Shown here: one piece after another, positions 26,036-34,618 of the stretch
Numbering within the stretch: the stretch's first letter is position 1
How the letters are laid out: each line of letters opens with the position of its first letter
Origin: Aromatoleum petrolei
GTDB lineage: Bacteria; Pseudomonadota; Gammaproteobacteria; Burkholderiales; Rhodocyclaceae
Assembly (NCBI RefSeq): GCF_017894385.1
Contig: NZ_CP059560.1
Location: forward strand, 806,001-870,000
Length of the DNA stretch: 64,000 nt
Reading direction: 5' to 3'
The notes under the pieces: model-generated
The model's database searches: none
What the model saw: the letters and a program-made list of their open reading frames with translations, nothing else
What the model was told of the DNA's origin: nothing
Translations under genes and position numbers: made by a program

Positions 26036-29000
26036 ACGCTCAAAAAACAAAAAAGCTTTCCGAGATCGTTCGTATCCGGCAGCAATACCAACGCTCCATC
26101 CGTTTGGACGTGGACTTTGGGCGCATGGACGCCCTCGACGGCTATGTATGCCACAAGACGGCCGCCGATGTGCTAGACACCATGGCCAAGCAGATTTCGG
26201 GGAGCAATCAGCGGGCCTTCACCTGGACCGGCCCGTTCGGCGGCGGCAAGTCTTCGTTAGCCGTTGCTCTGGCATCAGCTCTTGGCCCCGATGAAAGCCT
26301 GCGCGCTCAAGCCCGCGAGGTGTTGCGCCTGAATGTCCATCCGAATTTCGACGAAGCCCTCCCCGTAAGCAACGGCTGGCTCGTTCTTCCGGTCGTCGGC
26401 CGGAGGGGGTTTGTCTCGGAAGAAATTTCAAAGGCGCTAAATCACGCGATTGGCTCGCGCGCGAGCCCTGGCTCTGCCAAGGAAGTCGTTGCGGAGCTGT
26501 GCGCTGTGGCTGCCAGTGAGCGATATGACGGGGTCATCCTCGTCATCGACGAAATGGGAAAATTTCTCGAAGCAGCCGCTCTCGGCCTCGGCGACGACGT
26601 CTATTTCTTTCAGGATCTCGCCGAGTCCGCGGCCCGAGCCCAAGGAAGGCTCGTCGTGGTCGGCATACTGCACCAATCCTTCCGGCAGTATGCCTCCCGC
26701 CTCGGCAGCGAGGCTCGTGACGACTGGGCGAAAGTTCAAGGTCGCTACGTAGACATTCCATTGGTCGCGGCAAGTGACGAGGTTGTGGAGTTGATCGGCC
26801 GTGCGGTCGAAACGAATGCCCACCCCCACTTCAATCGCACCCGCGCTAGAGCCATCGCATCCGCTATGGCGGCCCGGCGGCCTGCCATTGGCGTGGAAGC
26901 CTTTACCGAGAGCCTCGACGCGTGTTGGCCATTGCACCCCGCTATGGCCGCCCTCCTCGGCCCGGTTTCCCGTCGGCAATTTGGCCAGAATGAACGTAGC
27001 ACCTTCGGATTCTTGGGGTCCGTGGAGCCCCATGGATTCCGCTCTTTCCTCAAAGAGCAGGATCTGTCTGAAGAATGCTGCTATCGCCCGGACCACTACT
27101 GGGACTACCTCAGGGGCAATCTCGAACAAGCGATTCTTTCTTCCCCGGACGGCCACCGCTGGGCGCAAGCTGCGGATGCCGTCGATCGAACCGAGGCTCG
27201 CCATAGCGGGCTTCACTCCGCCCTGATCAAAAGCATCGCCGTCATTGATCTACTTCGCGCCACCTCAGGCTTGGCTGCCGACACCGAGGTTCTGCGGTCC
27301 CTCTTCCCGGAGAGTCTCGGCAATGAAGTCGAATCGGCGTTGAAGCAGCTTTCAAAGTGGCGAGTTGCAATCTACAAGAAGCATCTCGGAGCATGGTCTG
27401 TCTTCGAAGGCAGCGACTTCGACATCGAAAAAGCACTTGCCCAAGCGAAGGCGACCCTTCCCGGCATCGATTTCTCGATGCTGACGAGCCTCGCCAATCT
27501 CTATCCAGCGATCGCCAAGCGGCACTATCACAAGACGGGAACGCTCCGGTGGATGGATGTGGCTCTGTGCAGACTTGAAGATGCCGAAGGGATCGCGTCC
27601 AAGTTCTCCCCAAAGAAAGGCGAATTCGGCCTCTTCTTGTTGACTCTTCCGTCCAAAGAAGTCCGTTTGGAGGCCGCTCTTAGCCAATGCGAAACGATTG
27701 CCCGCAGTCGCCCTTGGCCGGTGGCCGTCGGAATCCCGCCGAACTACGCTCGGATCGAGGAACTAGGCTTGGAGCTGGTTTGCTTGCAATCCGTGCAGGG
27801 ACGACCGGAGCTGGAAGGCGACCAAGTCGGGAAGCGTGAAGTTACCGCCCGAATTTCAGCCGCCCGCTCTGCCCTTGAAGAGCAACTTCGGTTTGCGATA
27901 GCTCGAGCGACTTGGGCTTTGGCCGGACGGACCTGCTCGGCCGGAACACCAATTGCTCGTTGCTCGTCGGATCTGGCCGACGATCTTTACCGGGATTCGC
28001 CTCGACTTTGGAGCGAGCTGATCAACCGCGACGCTCCTTCGAGCGCGAGCGTCAAAGCTCGGCGCGACCTGATTCATGCGATGCTGGAAAATGAGAACCT
28101 GGAAAACCTCGGTTTCGAAGCCTTCCCGGCGGAACGCGGGCTCTATGAGTCCCTGTTGAAAGGGACGGGGTTGCATCGCAAAGACGGCGATTCGGACACG
28201 TGGCGCTTTCAGCCTCCGGACGAGCAGCACGGAGCAAGCCTGATTCGCTTGTGGGAGGAAACTCGAAAGCTGTTCTCCGACGCGTCCAAACGGGTGGAGG
28301 CTGTTGAAATCGACAGGTTGTGGGCCGGCGATCCCTTTGGCGTTCGCTCCGCCGTCAGACCCATCCTTCTGACGGCCTTCCTTTTGGCTCACAAAGGGAA
28401 CCTAGCGGTCTACAAGGACAGCATGTTCATCCCCAGCTTGAACGACGCGGATCTCGACGAGTATTTACAGGACGAGAAGCGCTTTTCGTTTCGCTGGGTG
28501 GTCGTAGACGACGAGAAAACTCAGATCCTATCGGGGATCTCGAATCTTCTGGCATCGATCGGCGCCGCGGCGCCGGCAAGCGACCCATTGGAAGCGGCAA
28601 AGGGCCTGGTCGCCTTGGTTTTCCGCCTTCCCCATTGGACGAAGCGAACCGCGACCCTATCGGCCGAGGCTCGCGAAGTGCGCGACATCTTGTCGAAGGC
28701 CAGCGATCCGCACAGGGTTCTGTTCATGGATCTAGCGGCGGTTTTCGGCGCGGCCAACGGCTCCGATTACGTCGATGCTTTGCGAGGCCCGATCACCGAG
28801 CTCGCAGGGGCCTACGAGGCGATGCTGCGCAAGATTGAATCGAGCATGCTCGAAGCTCTCGACGCGCCGGCAAACGCTTTGGAGCGCCTGCGCGCAAGAG
28901 CGGAGTTGCTCAAAGACTTGGATGGCGAGCTGCGCCAAAACGCCTTCGCAGGTCATCTGGCAAAGCACGATGGCAGCCTGGCGAGCATCGAGCGAATCGT

Positions 29001-29361
29001 TGGCTTGGCGGTCAATAAGCCCGCACGCGACTGGACAGATCGAGATTTCGACCAGGCCCTGCTTGAAATTGCGAGGCTGGCCTTGCGTTTCCGCCAGTCG
29101 GAAGCGTTGGTGTCCGTGCGCGGCAGAAAGCCCATGACCGATGCGTTCGCTGTCGTCATCGGGGCGGGCTCCTCGGCGAGGACAATTTCGCGCCAATTCG
29201 ACCTTTCGGAGCGACACCGCGCGACGGTCGACAACCTGGCCGACGAACTAGCCAGCAGCCTTCAATCGAAGGGCTTGGACACCGACGTCCTGCTGGCCGC
29301 CCTCGCCCGCGCCGGCTTGAAGCTGGCGACGGACGACTCCGCGGAGGTCGAGCATGGCTGA
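26032..29361 (+). CDS. sspC: SspC-like large P-loop ATPase
   Basis: A 1109-residue protein with Walker A GPFGGGKS (67-74) and Walker B ILVIDEMGKFLE (near 170). The C-terminal ~900 residues are helical with no other domain I recognise. Its size, the DUF4007 neighbour before it and the PAPS-reductase-fold gene after it fit SspC of the phosphorothioation system. Start overlaps sspB (ATGA) and the end overlaps sspD by 8 bp, so all three are translationally coupled. BrxC/PglY-type ATPases of BREX look similar, but no PglZ or BrxL is present. Confidence 0.8.
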   Translation: MNAQKTKKLSEIVRIRQQYQRSIRLDVDFGRMDALDGYVCHKTAADVLDTMAKQISGSNQRAFTWTGPFGGGKSSLAVALASALGPDESLRAQAREVLRLNVHPNFDEALPVSNGWLVLPVVGRRGFVSEEISKALNHAIGSRASPGSAKEVVAELCAVAASERYDGVILVIDEMGKFLEAAALGLGDDVYFFQDLAESAARAQGRLVVVGILHQSFRQYASRLGSEARDDWAKVQGRYVDIPLVAASDEVVELIGRAVETNAHPHFNRTRARAIASAMAARRPAIGVEAFTESLDACWPLHPAMAALLGPVSRRQFGQNERSTFGFLGSVEPHGFRSFLKEQDLSEECCYRPDHYWDYLRGNLEQAILSSPDGHRWAQAADAVDRTEARHSGLHSALIKSIAVIDLLRATSGLAADTEVLRSLFPESLGNEVESALKQLSKWRVAIYKKHLGAWSVFEGSDFDIEKALAQAKATLPGIDFSMLTSLANLYPAIAKRHYHKTGTLRWMDVALCRLEDAEGIASKFSPKKGEFGLFLLTLPSKEVRLEAALSQCETIARSRPWPVAVGIPPNYARIEELGLELVCLQSVQGRPELEGDQVGKREVTARISAARSALEEQLRFAIARATWALAGRTCSAGTPIARCSSDLADDLYRDSPRLWSELINRDAPSSASVKARRDLIHAMLENENLENLGFEAFPAERGLYESLLKGTGLHRKDGDSDTWRFQPPDEQHGASLIRLWEETRKLFSDASKRVEAVEIDRLWAGDPFGVRSAVRPILLTAFLLAHKGNLAVYKDSMFIPSLNDADLDEYLQDEKRFSFRWVVVDDEKTQILSGISNLLASIGAAAPASDPLEAAKGLVALVFRLPHWTKRTATLSAEAREVRDILSKASDPHRVLFMDLAAVFGAANGSDYVDALRGPITELAGAYEAMLRKIESSMLEALDAPANALERLRARAELLKDLDGELRQNAFAGHLAKHDGSLASIERIVGLAVNKPARDWTDRDFDQALLEIARLALRFRQSEALVSVRGRKPMTDAFAVVIGAGSSARTISRQFDLSERHRATVDNLADELASSLQSKGLDTDVLLAALARAGLKLATDDSAEVEHG

Positions 29362-30193
29362 GAGGCACGTTCTGGGGATCTCCGGCGGCAAGGACAGCGC
29401 GGCTTTGGCCGTGTTCGTCCGGCACCATCATCCCGAAATCGACGTGGAGTATTTCTTCACCGACACCGGCAAGGAGCTGCCCGAGGTTTATGAGTTTCTG
29501 GGACGGTTGGAGGGCTTCCTTGGAAAGCCGATCCTGCGGCTCAATCCCCAGCGAGACTTCGATTTCTGGCTGCGCGAATACAACCACTTCCTGCCTTCGG
29601 CCCAGACTCGCTGGTGCACCCGGCAATTGAAGCTCGCCCCGTTCGAGCAGTGGGTGCGGCCGATGCTCGCGGCCGGCGACACTGTCGTCTCCTATGTGGC
29701 CATCCGCGCCGACGAGGACTACCGCGAGGGATACACCTCCAAGCACAAGAACCTCAAAGTGCGCCTGCCCTTCCGCGAGTCGGGCATCGACAAGCGATGC
29801 GTGATGGACATCCTGGAATCCTCCGGAGTGGGTATCCCGAAGTATTACGACTGGCGCTCTCGAAGCGGCTGCACCTTCTGCTTCTTTCAGCAGAAAATTG
29901 AGTGGGTGCGCCTGCGCGAGCAGCATCCGGAAGCCTATGAGGACGCCAAAACCTACGAGAAAAACGCCTTGGAGCACGGTTCCCCATTCACCTGGACCAA
30001 GGGCGAATCACTGGACGAACTCGCCAAGCCGGAACGGGTTCAGCAGATCGTTGAAGACTTCGAACGGCGGAAGCAGCGGGAGTTGAACCGCAAGCCGATC
30101 AATCCTCTGCGGCCAATCGAGAACATCGTTGACATCGATGACCTCTTTGGCGAAGACGAAGGCGGAGGAGCGTGTGTGGTGTGCCATAAGTAG
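29354..30193 (+). CDS. sspD: SspD-like ATP pyrophosphatase (PAPS-reductase/DndC fold)
   Basis: A 279-residue enzyme with the PP-loop SGGKDS (residues 10-15), the DTGKELPEVYEF strand that follows in PAPS reductases, RWCTRQLKL and the C-terminal cysteine cluster CTFCFF. It should activate the DNA backbone or sulfur donor to insert sulfur, as DndC and SspD do. It ends 13 bp before the convergent stop of the receiver gene, with no room for a separate terminator. A plain sulfate-assimilation role is unlikely given the neighbours. Confidence 0.85.
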   Translation: MAERHVLGISGGKDSAALAVFVRHHHPEIDVEYFFTDTGKELPEVYEFLGRLEGFLGKPILRLNPQRDFDFWLREYNHFLPSAQTRWCTRQLKLAPFEQWVRPMLAAGDTVVSYVAIRADEDYREGYTSKHKNLKVRLPFRESGIDKRCVMDILESSGVGIPKYYDWRSRSGCTFCFFQQKIEWVRLREQHPEAYEDAKTYEKNALEHGSPFTWTKGESLDELAKPERVQQIVEDFERRKQRELNRKPINPLRPIENIVDIDDLFGEDEGGGACVVCHK

Positions 30194-30206
30194 CGTTTAA
30201 GACCCC

Positions 30207-32240
30207 CTATGGTGCTTTCGTCGACTCGTCCGCGATTAGCAGGAGCTTAACCGCCACGCCCTTCGGCGCTGCCAGGCCGTCGATAGTTTCCTGTGGGTTG
30301 GTCATATTCCCGTAGTGCAAATCCAAGCGGACATTGGTCACGATGTCTTGCTTGACCTTCACGCCAAGCCGCAGTTTGTTGGACAGCGCGGCCAAATCAA
30401 GCCCCGATCCTCCGCAATGGGCGATCAGCATGCGCTCCAGCCAAACCGCAAGCCGCATTGCATCCTCGCCGGGGAACGACAGTGACTGATCGCCACCGCG
30501 AACTGCCATTATCAAGCGGTGGCAGCCAGTCGAGTCCGAATAAGCGGTGGCCGGCTTTTTGGGGATCTTCTCGCAAAGCAAGAACGCCTTCACGACAACT
30601 TCGGAGTCGCGCGCCATCTTGAATGCCGCCGGGCGTGTCAACTGACTCGCAGTCGCCTGGGCGAACTGAGCGGCGACATCGAACCGCAGCCGTCCGACAA
30701 CCGCGAGCTTGTCGGCTTCCGCACGCTTCAGGAAGTCGGCAATTGGCATCGCCAATACTCGGCCTGGCGCATATTGCAAGTCGAAAACTCCAGCGGCCGT
30801 TTTTAGCCCGACCGCCACAAGATCCCTGCTGTCGAACCGAGAGAGATGGTGCGGCAGGGCCTCATGAACTTCCGCAATCGCGAATACGGCCGATCTACTT
30901 CCTGCCATGTCGTCTCTCGTAGTGACATTCAAATCGCACTGTTGCGTCACGTGAACGAGGCACTCGCCGCCAGCTTTCAGGTTTGACGCGAGGACCGAAC
31001 CGAACGGAAGCGTGGAGTTGAATCGCTGTTCCGGCTTATCGACTGCCGGTCCGTAGAACGCCTCACCTGTGGGCCAACCGCTCCAGACATAGTGGGAGTA
31101 GAAGGCCCGACCCACTTCGGGATTCACGATGGGCGACATGAAGCGGGTCTTCAATCCGTCGCCGCCGTCCATGTGCTCTCGCAAGCATGCATCCAACTCG
31201 CCAATTTTCTTAGCGACCGCATTGTCTCGTTCGACGTGCCAGAGATATTCGCGGCTAATGAGGTCACCGAGATGTCCGTCGAATGGATCGTTGTCGGCGA
31301 TCGCAGTGAGATGAACGCGCTGGATCGCGGCCGCGTCCAAGTTCCACAGCGTAGTCGCGGCCTCATCCGCCGCCCTCTTGAGTGCATCGGCCCAACTGCG
31401 GATGAACGCGCGCATACGTTGGGCGGCCGCGCACTGAGCCATCAGTTGATCGAAGAGAACGCGCAGCCCGCGAGCCTTGAAATCCTCGGAAGCCAGATCG
31501 GACTTGGGAAGTATCCAGAGGCCGGCCGCGCTGATCTGGGATGCCTTGCTGAACTCCTGCCGATGCTTTGTCAACTCCTCTTCGGCGGTCGACATGACGA
31601 CGATGGGCGGCATGGATTTGTCTCCGGCCTCGTTTGAGAGCTCCCGGAGATACATCTTCAAGTCGTCAACGGGAGACCCATTGCCGACCAAAACCAAGTC
31701 CAAGAACAAGAAGTCGTAAGCTATTGCCTCCGCTCGTCCAGGGCGTTTCGGAACGAAGTCGACTAGAAACTCCTGCGCGGGAAACGCTGCGTCAAATTCC
31801 CCTCGCAGCGCCTTGCCACGATCAGCTCGCGTGAAAAAATTGGAAAACCTGCTGACTAGGTCGCTGTCGGCCTTCTCGCGGAACCAATCGCTGAGGAGCA
31901 CGTCTTGAACAAAGGCATCCGACATGAGGAATTTCTGGAACGCTTTGGGATCAGCTTCGAACACCCTTCCATCCATCTTTTCGGCACAGAGATGCAACAG
32001 GTTCGCAACCTCCGGCGCATCGACATCGCCAAGCAACGTTTCGATATCGGGCTCGCTCTCCCGAAGCTGCGCATACACAAACTGAACAAACTCGTCGTCG
32101 ACGACAAGGATGCGTAGAGGCTTGGCTTGCTCGGTTCCTTGCGTCCCCTCTATCGGCGCATCACCAGCGTTACCCTTGGTCTCCTCCATCGACTCGGAAT
32201 TCTCCGCCCCGGTGGCATTCTTGATCTCATGGATATTCAT
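30207..32240 (-). CDS. Large receiver-domain protein with split REC domain
   Basis: A 677-residue protein. An acidic N-terminal tail is followed by LRILVVDDE (Asp48, Asp49), then a ~110-residue helical insertion, then FLFLDLVL (phospho-acceptor Asp181), VVMSTAEE (Ser217/Thr218) and LPKSDL (Lys246). All receiver (REC) key residues are thus present, although the domain is split by an insertion. The remaining ~420 residues carry no DNA-binding motif I recognise and form the presumed effector. The ATG overlaps the stop of the GHKL gene by 4 bp, so the two are a pair. It is the last gene of the operon. Confidence 0.7.
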   Translation of the reverse strand: MNIHEIKNATGAENSESMEETKGNAGDAPIEGTQGTEQAKPLRILVVDDEFVQFVYAQLRESEPDIETLLGDVDAPEVANLLHLCAEKMDGRVFEADPKAFQKFLMSDAFVQDVLLSDWFREKADSDLVSRFSNFFTRADRGKALRGEFDAAFPAQEFLVDFVPKRPGRAEAIAYDFLFLDLVLVGNGSPVDDLKMYLRELSNEAGDKSMPPIVVMSTAEEELTKHRQEFSKASQISAAGLWILPKSDLASEDFKARGLRVLFDQLMAQCAAAQRMRAFIRSWADALKRAADEAATTLWNLDAAAIQRVHLTAIADNDPFDGHLGDLISREYLWHVERDNAVAKKIGELDACLREHMDGGDGLKTRFMSPIVNPEVGRAFYSHYVWSGWPTGEAFYGPAVDKPEQRFNSTLPFGSVLASNLKAGGECLVHVTQQCDLNVTTRDDMAGSRSAVFAIAEVHEALPHHLSRFDSRDLVAVGLKTAAGVFDLQYAPGRVLAMPIADFLKRAEADKLAVVGRLRFDVAAQFAQATASQLTRPAAFKMARDSEVVVKAFLLCEKIPKKPATAYSDSTGCHRLIMAVRGGDQSLSFPGEDAMRLAVWLERMLIAHCGGSGLDLAALSNKLRLGVKVKQDIVTNVRLDLHYGNMTNPQETIDGLAAPKGVAVKLLLIADESTKAP

Positions 32241-34594
32241 TTCCCCTCCCGCGGAAGCTCCAGAATGAAGGTTCTGAGCCGTCCGTCTTCATCCGGCATC
32301 TCATCGAGATAGAGCTTCCCTCCGTGATAGGAAGCTAGTTCCGAAGCTATGTAGAGTCCAAGGCCCTTGCCCTTCTTTCGCGTCGAGTAGTAGGGCTTAA
32401 AAATGGCCTTGGCGTAGCGAGGATCAACCCCAGGCCCGTTGTCCGTGACGATGATTGCGCTAGCGCCCGTGTCGATGTCGACTTGGATGGTTGGTGTCCT
32501 TTCGCCTTCCTTCAGGGCTTGGCCCACCCAATGCAGCGAGTTCACGATCAAGTTTTCCAACGTTTGAGCAACCAAACCGCGCACCATGTAGACGCCGAAC
32601 TCGCGCTTGGAATCTGTGCCGTCCACTGTGACTACGGCCTCGACGCCGTGTCGGACCATGCGAGCTTTGAAGCTGTCGACAATCGTCTTCGTTTGCGCTA
32701 CGACGTCATAGGTTTCTTTTCGATTACGCCCGGACGGGCTCATCGCGTCGACAGTTCGTACCCTCTTGTTGGTAGCGACAATTTGCCTACGCAGGTTGTC
32801 AATCACCTCGACCACATTAACGCGACTCTTTCCGTCCTCGAGCTGAGCCAGAAGCTCGCCAGTGCGCTCTGTAAGGCGCGCCAGCTCGTGCACCACAATT
32901 TCAACCACGAGGCCGATGTTGGCGAGTTCGAGCAACTCGACACGCGTTTCCTGAGCCATGTCGAGCGCACGCTTGATAGTCTTCACATATTCGATCTGGT
33001 CGCTGATCGCCTCCCGGACCTGAACTACCTTCTCCTTGTGCTCCGCCGGAATTGCCTTGGCAATTTGATTGAAAGCTTTAAGGGTTCGCGCCAGGTTGTT
33101 CTCGCTTTGACGGAGCGACTCTTCAGTCGACTCCTCCGCTAAAGCAATCTTGACTTCAGCTTCCTGCGTTGCGCTAATTAGCCCCCGCAAATCAACGACG
33201 ATCTCGACACCTAGCAACGTTTTAAGTAGCTCCTGCTCTGGGCAAGAAACCAGCCTTTCTCGGTTCGACGCGTCGATCAACCGAGGGTTGCGCTGTGACG
33301 AAATCGCTACGCTTCCAACGGTTTGATATCGATTTAGGGCATAGCCCTTGGTCTTGAGCGCGCGACTGTCCCATTCCAGCCAGTCGTCGTCCATCCCACC
33401 GGTTTGTCCAACTCTAAAGCCGTCCCGATAGATGGCGAAGCCACCACACCACACGTTCAACTCATTGACGATGTCCGTCCGGCTTCGGTCGACAGCCTGT
33501 GCATTCAGCGACTGGCGATTGAACCAGAGGCATGTAGCTTCAAATGCCCCGAGGCTTTCAAAGAGGCTCTCGGGGACCGAAAGCCTTTCGGCGAGCTCAG
33601 CGGACTTCCATGCTCGATCGTCGGGTGCCGCGTTTCCTCTCCATAGCAGAGATCGCCGCATGACGCTGCCTTCTGCGTCGACACCTGCGGGGTCAAATGT
33701 GATGCGTGCCCGAAACTGGGCACATTCTGAGAGCCAGTCGGGCAACGTGGGAATCGGCTGACGCTTGCCGTTAAGAAGAACGTCTACCGGGTAGCGCTTA
33801 CGCTGCGTGGCGAACGGGTCTTGAAGACGGCGCAAGTACTTCTGGATAAACCCTGCTATCTTGTCCGGAGTCCAAAACGCGTTAAGCTCTGTGATTTCTA
33901 TAATGGTTCCGGACACGTCAGTCTCGCCGAGCCCCGCCGGCTCAACTGTAACTTCGATCTCATCCAAGAAGCGCGTAGGTTCGTCGAACTCGCTCCACTC
34001 AAAGCGGACCTGATGCCAACGACTCTCGCTAGCCATCTTGGATTTGACCAATGCAACACGACCAAGACGCATCATCGATAGTCGTCCGATTCCCTTCTCG
34101 CCCAAAATAGTGGGATCGCCAACTTGAGAGGCGCGCTTCGCCAAGAGCTTCCCGGGAGTGCCAATGACCAGAAATCGGCTCTCAAGATCTTCCGCGCTCA
34201 TACCCGATCCAGTGTCGCAAACGACGATCTTGAATTTCGTCGCCAGGATCTCCCCGACGAACTTCGCAACCCCTGCCGAACCGCGCAAGAGGGCGTTGTC
34301 ATACGCCTCAAGCATGGCAGCGCGATCGCGAGAGCTCAGTTCTGGCGCTAGTGCCGTTTGGAACGCCTCACGTGCCTCCTTTTTACCGATCTTGACTGGA
34401 TTGGCAAGAAGACGCTCGCGCAGGAGCGAAAGCGCCCCTGCGTCGGCTGGAGCTTCGAGCAGCACCTCCACTCGCGGCGAACGAGCGTCGAAAGCGTTCT
34501 TGATGAGCTCATTAAGGGCAACATCGTCCGAGGTTATAAGCTCCGCTCCGATCTGACGAAGGGCACGCGCTGCGACCCGAAATGAACTAGCCAT
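32237..34594 (-). CDS. Protein with two GHKL ATPase domains (Hsp90/MORC-like N-terminal, histidine-kinase-like C-terminal)
   Basis: A 785-residue protein. The N-terminal GHKL domain has an N box ELIKNAFDA (29-37), G1 DTGSGM (127-132) and G2 GEKGIG (165-170), typical of Hsp90/MutL/MORC-type ATPases, with an insertion between the N box and G1. A transducer-like region and coiled coil (about 480-560) lead to an H-box-like VVHELARL (His569) and a second GHKL domain with LENLIVNSL (679-687), TDNGPGVD (717-724) and KGKGLGLY (741-748). It has no membrane segment. With the receiver protein it looks like a cytoplasmic phosphorelay sensing a phage or DNA cue. Confidence 0.75.
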   Translation of the reverse strand: MASSFRVAARALRQIGAELITSDDVALNELIKNAFDARSPRVEVLLEAPADAGALSLLRERLLANPVKIGKKEAREAFQTALAPELSSRDRAAMLEAYDNALLRGSAGVAKFVGEILATKFKIVVCDTGSGMSAEDLESRFLVIGTPGKLLAKRASQVGDPTILGEKGIGRLSMMRLGRVALVKSKMASESRWHQVRFEWSEFDEPTRFLDEIEVTVEPAGLGETDVSGTIIEITELNAFWTPDKIAGFIQKYLRRLQDPFATQRKRYPVDVLLNGKRQPIPTLPDWLSECAQFRARITFDPAGVDAEGSVMRRSLLWRGNAAPDDRAWKSAELAERLSVPESLFESLGAFEATCLWFNRQSLNAQAVDRSRTDIVNELNVWCGGFAIYRDGFRVGQTGGMDDDWLEWDSRALKTKGYALNRYQTVGSVAISSQRNPRLIDASNRERLVSCPEQELLKTLLGVEIVVDLRGLISATQEAEVKIALAEESTEESLRQSENNLARTLKAFNQIAKAIPAEHKEKVVQVREAISDQIEYVKTIKRALDMAQETRVELLELANIGLVVEIVVHELARLTERTGELLAQLEDGKSRVNVVEVIDNLRRQIVATNKRVRTVDAMSPSGRNRKETYDVVAQTKTIVDSFKARMVRHGVEAVVTVDGTDSKREFGVYMVRGLVAQTLENLIVNSLHWVGQALKEGERTPTIQVDIDTGASAIIVTDNGPGVDPRYAKAIFKPYYSTRKKGKGLGLYIASELASYHGGKLYLDEMPDEDGRLRTFILELPREGK

Positions 34595-34618
34595 GGTTGT
34601 ACCTTATTGATTGTCGCA

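Noticed and set aside
25112..30193. BREX (type 4-like, PAPS-reductase fold plus large ATPase)
   Set aside because: No PglZ, BrxL or BrxA-like gene is present, while DUF4007 and the DptFGH-like operon fit phosphorothioation.
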